A DNA stretch of 64,000 nt from Citrobacter koseri (GTDB lineage Bacteria; Pseudomonadota; Gammaproteobacteria; Enterobacterales; Enterobacteriaceae), in assembly GCA_900446925.1 (NCBI GenBank), contig UAVY01000008.1, forward strand, positions 1 to 64,000, in the 5' to 3' direction. Numbering within the stretch: the first letter of the stretch is position 1; each line of letters opens with the position of its first letter. Both the position numbers and the translations under genes were made by a program. This document shows positions 61,697-64,000 of this stretch, piece after piece. Under the pieces are notes generated by a model. That model worked only from the letters and a program-made list of their open reading frames with translations. It was not told the origin of the DNA and made no database searches.

Positions 61697-61722
61697 CAGA
61701 AAATTAATTCACACAGGAATTA

Positions 61723-63135
61723 TTACAGGACGTGAACAGATGCGGTGTTGGTCGTGCCGCTCGGTACCAGCGCGCCGGAAACCATGACCACAACGTCGCC
61801 TTTCTGGCCCAGACCGCTCTGTAGAGCGACTTCTTTACCCAGACGGTAGAAGTCGTCAGTAGAGTTAATTTCTTTCACCAGCTGCGGCACAATGCCTTTG
61901 CTCAGCACCAGCTGACGCGCGGTCACTTCGTTGGTGGTCAGCGCCAGGATGGTGGCGTCCGGGAAGTATTTACGCACTGCGCGAGCAGATTTACCGCCCT
62001 GAGTCGCAACGACAATGACCGGCGCTTCCAGTTTTTCGGCAGTTTCAACCGCGCCGCGGCACACTGCTTCGGTGATGCGCAGTTTACGGCTGTCGTTATT
62101 GAAATCCAGACGGCTGGTCATCACGCGGTCAGTACGCTCGCAGATGGTCGCCATGATGGTGACGGCTTCCAGCGGGTATTTTCCTTTTGCGGATTCGCCG
62201 GACAGCATCACTGCGTCGGTGCCGTCGAGGATGGCGTTCGCCACGTCGCCAGCTTCTGCGCGGGTCGGACGCGGGTTCTTGATCATGGAATCCAGCATCT
62301 GAGTCGCGGTGATAACGACTTTACGCGCGCGGATACATTTTTCGATGATCATCTTCTGCGCGAAGATAACTTCTTCAACCGGGATCTCAACGCCCATGTC
62401 GCCACGAGCAACCATGATGCCGTCAGACGCTTCGAGGATCTCATCGAAGTTGTTCAGGCCTTCCTGGTTTTCGATCTTGGAGATGATCTGGATGTTCTCG
62501 CCGCCGTGCGCTTTCAGGTGCTCACGGATTTCAACAACGTCAGAACGCTTACGGATAAAGGACGCGGCAACAAAGTCAACGCCTTGTTCGCAGCCGAAGA
62601 TCAGATCCTGTTTGTCTTTTTCAGCCAGTGCTGGCAGCGCGATGGAAACGCCCGGCAGGTTAACGCCTTTGTTTTCGCCCAGGTCGCCGTTGTTCAGCAC
62701 TTTACAGATAACCTTGTTACCTTCGATCGCGGTGACTTCCATGCCGATCAGACCATCGTCAACCAGTACGGTGTTACCTACGGACAGGTCAGAAGTGAAA
62801 CCTTCGTAAGTGACGGCAACCATTTCGCTGTTGCCGATAACGGATTTGTCCGTTGTGAAAGTGAAGGTCTGGCCCGCTTTCAGGGAGACGTCATTACCAC
62901 CTTCCAGCTTAATGGTACGGATTTCCGGGCCTTTGGTATCGAGCAGGATTGCGGCTTTTTTACCGGTTTTGCTCATTACGTTGCGCAAATTCTTGATGCG
63001 CTGACCGTGTTCTGCATAGTCACCGTGAGAGAAGTTCAGACGCATAACGTTCATGCCTGCGTCCAGCATTTTGGTTAACATCTCTTCAGATTCGGTTTTC
63101 GGACCGATGGTGCAAACAATTTTCGTCTTTTTCAT
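61723..63135 (-). CDS. pykF: Pyruvate kinase I
   Basis: The fructose-1,6-bisphosphate-activated pyruvate kinase, 470 residues, intact. It starts [19 protein letters not shown]. Active-site stretches: [22 protein letters not shown] (catalytic Lys), [27 protein letters not shown] and [10 protein letters not shown]. Repressed by Cra in enterics. In Typhimurium the SPI-2 region begins just beyond this gene. Confidence 0.98.
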   Translation of the reverse strand: MKKTKIVCTIGPKTESEEMLTKMLDAGMNVMRLNFSHGDYAEHGQRIKNLRNVMSKTGKKAAILLDTKGPEIRTIKLEGGNDVSLKAGQTFTFTTDKSVIGNSEMVAVTYEGFTSDLSVGNTVLVDDGLIGMEVTAIEGNKVICKVLNNGDLGENKGVNLPGVSIALPALAEKDKQDLIFGCEQGVDFVAASFIRKRSDVVEIREHLKAHGGENIQIISKIENQEGLNNFDEILEASDGIMVARGDMGVEIPVEEVIFAQKMIIEKCIRARKVVITATQMLDSMIKNPRPTRAEAGDVANAILDGTDAVMLSGESAKGKYPLEAVTIMATICERTDRVMTSRLDFNNDSRKLRITEAVCRGAVETAEKLEAPVIVVATQGGKSARAVRKYFPDATILALTTNEVTARQLVLSKGIVPQLVKEINSTDDFYRLGKEVALQSGLGQKGDVVVMVSGALVPSGTTNTASVHVL

Positions 63136-63511
63136 GACAGTCTTAGTCTTTAAGTTGAGAAGGATATGGAAATCTGGCTTCAGGGGCGCACGGCCTTGAA
63201 GCTAAACCTGTGTTGCGAAAGTGGTGTTGCCTCGCTCTAAGGATAGGTGACATCGAAAGAGCGTGCAGAGGAATGTGTGCTCGTGTTTCAGCCCAACGGG
63301 ATGGCGTGTTTTTTAGTCGTTGAGTTTTGCAGTCCAATGCGCTGAAACCATTCAAGAGACAATTGGCGCGCATTATACGCTGAAATTTACACAAAAGGAA
63401 AATGAAAACAGCGTTTCAAAAAACATCTGTGCAGATTCACAACAAATTGTTATTAAAGCGTTAATTATGATCCTTGCGTTGTGCCGCCCGGGAAAGGGCG
63501 GCGTTGCGCAA
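63136..63511. other. pykF upstream region
   Basis: A 376-bp spacer with the pykF promoter and a Cra site (63341-63354). The half next to the cystathionine gene (63355-63500) is AT-rich with no clear signal. Confidence 0.55.
63341..63354. promoter_or_regulatory. Cra (FruR) site of pykF
   Basis: GCTGAAACCATTCA matches the Cra consensus TGAA(A/T)C.(A/T)TTCA, about 206 bp before the pykF start. Cra repression of pykF is established. Confidence 0.65.
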
Positions 63512-64000
63512 CTACCCGGCGAGCGCCTGAGCTAAATCGTCCTGCAAATCCTGAACATCTTCAATGCCCACTGACAGGCGAATCAACTGTGGGGTGATGC
63601 CATTCGCCAGACGCTGCTCAAGCGGAATAGAGGCGTGAGTCATGGTAAACGGCTGGCTGACGAGGCTTTCAACACCGCCCAGGCTTTCCGCCAGGGTGAA
63701 TAATTTCAGCCGCGTGATAACGTCAGTGGCGCGCTGGTCATCACCTTTTATGACGATGGAGATCATCCCGCCGAACTGTGACATCTGCTGGCGCGCAAGG
63801 GCGTGCTGAGGATGCGACGCCAGCCCCGGATACCAGACGTGTTCTACTGCCGGATGTTTTTCCAGCCATTGCGCCAGCGTCAGCGCATTGCCGCTGTGCC
63901 GCTCAATTCGCAAGGCCAGCGTGCGAATACCGCGTAATGTCAGAAAACTGCTAAATGGGTCCAGTACGCCGCCGACGGCGTTTTGCAGATAACCCAGCTG
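63512..64000 (-). CDS. Cystathionine gamma-lyase/synthase-family PLP enzyme (5' end outside window)
   Basis: The C-terminal 160-odd residues of a Cys/Met-metabolism PLP enzyme. The open frame runs to the window edge (LGYLQNAVGGVLDPFSSFLT, RGIRTLALRIERH). The diagnostic C-terminal motif SLGGVESLVSQPFTMTHASI and the ending IRLSVGIEDVQDLQDDL fit MetB/MccB/cystathionine gamma-lyase types. The PLP lysine is outside the window, so which reaction it carries out (gamma-synthase, gamma-lyase or beta-lyase) is open. Clean sequence, no indels. This gene is not next to pykF in E. coli K-12. Confidence 0.87.
   Translation of the reverse strand, partial: QLGYLQNAVGGVLDPFSSFLTLRGIRTLALRIERHSGNALTLAQWLEKHPAVEHVWYPGLASHPQHALARQQMSQFGGMISIVIKGDDQRATDVITRLKLFTLAESLGGVESLVSQPFTMTHASIPLEQRLANGITPQLIRLSVGIEDVQDLQDDLAQALAG

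Larger units (their letters stand above)
61412..61722. other. lpp-pykF intergenic region
   Basis: A 311-bp spacer. From the lpp side: leader with GAGGG ribosome site, lpp promoter (61448-61492), then an AT-rich UP region, and the pykF terminator at 61667-61696. No ORF. Confidence 0.8.

Overview
The window is an enterobacterial chromosome segment that reads, gene after gene, like the E. coli/Salmonella region between ynjC and pykF. Protein sequences are closest to what I know of Salmonella (e.g. YdiV, ChbBCAR, Suf, AstA), but several points differ from the S. enterica serovar Typhimurium map as I recall it: one lpp instead of two, no katE, no aroD/ydi block, ynjBC beside xthA, a divergent YdiV and an extra class A beta-lactamase gene. 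A divergent Salmonella (S. bongori or a non-subspecies-I lineage) or a close Citrobacter-like relative fits best; this assignment is inference. Layout: (1) 1-3.4 kb, minus strand: xthA, ydjZ, ynjB, ynjC (ABC uptake system cut by the window edge). (2) 3.8-9.9 kb: astCADBE arginine succinyltransferase operon behind a sigma-54 type promoter. (3) 10.2-13.1 kb: spy, ves, a 74-bp tandem BIME, nadE, osmE. (4) 13.3-18.6 kb: chbBCARFG chitobiose operon with a ChiX-complementary site between chbB and chbC. (5) 18.8-27.3 kb: cedA, tcyP, ydjM with a LexA box, an orphan kduD, hxpB, yniB, yniA, ydiZ, pfkB, ydiY and the 35-residue yniD. (6) 27.6-34.9 kb: translation cluster thrS-infC-rpmI-rplT-pheM-pheS-pheT-ihfA, with the AUU start of infC and the pheM attenuator visible. 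(7) 34.9-41.5 kb: btuC, a class A beta-lactamase, btuE, btuD, nlpC, ydiV, selO, hemP. (8) 41.6-48 kb: aroH, ppsR, ppsA, sRNA rprA, ydiK. (9) 48.2-60 kb: ydiJ, menI, ydiH, a periplasmic metallo-beta-lactamase-fold protein divergent from a LysR regulator, then sufABCDSE behind a Fur box. (10) 60-64 kb: ldtE, lpp, pykF and the 3' part of a cystathionine gamma-lyase/synthase family gene. A dominant property of the text is a high density of single-base indels, mostly +1 duplications of a neighbouring base. They split more than 30 genes, including ones that cannot be lost (infC, rplT, pheS, pheT, nadE), and each can be repaired to a full-length protein of normal size. I therefore treat them as sequence errors, annotate each gene over its whole repaired span, and give indel positions. 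Genes free of indels (astA, astD, astB, astE, spy, chbF, tcyP, aroH, ppsR, sufC, pykF and others) show the underlying sequence is that of a normal genome. The most interesting biological item is the class A beta-lactamase between btuC and btuE, whose repaired sequence carries all active-site motifs.
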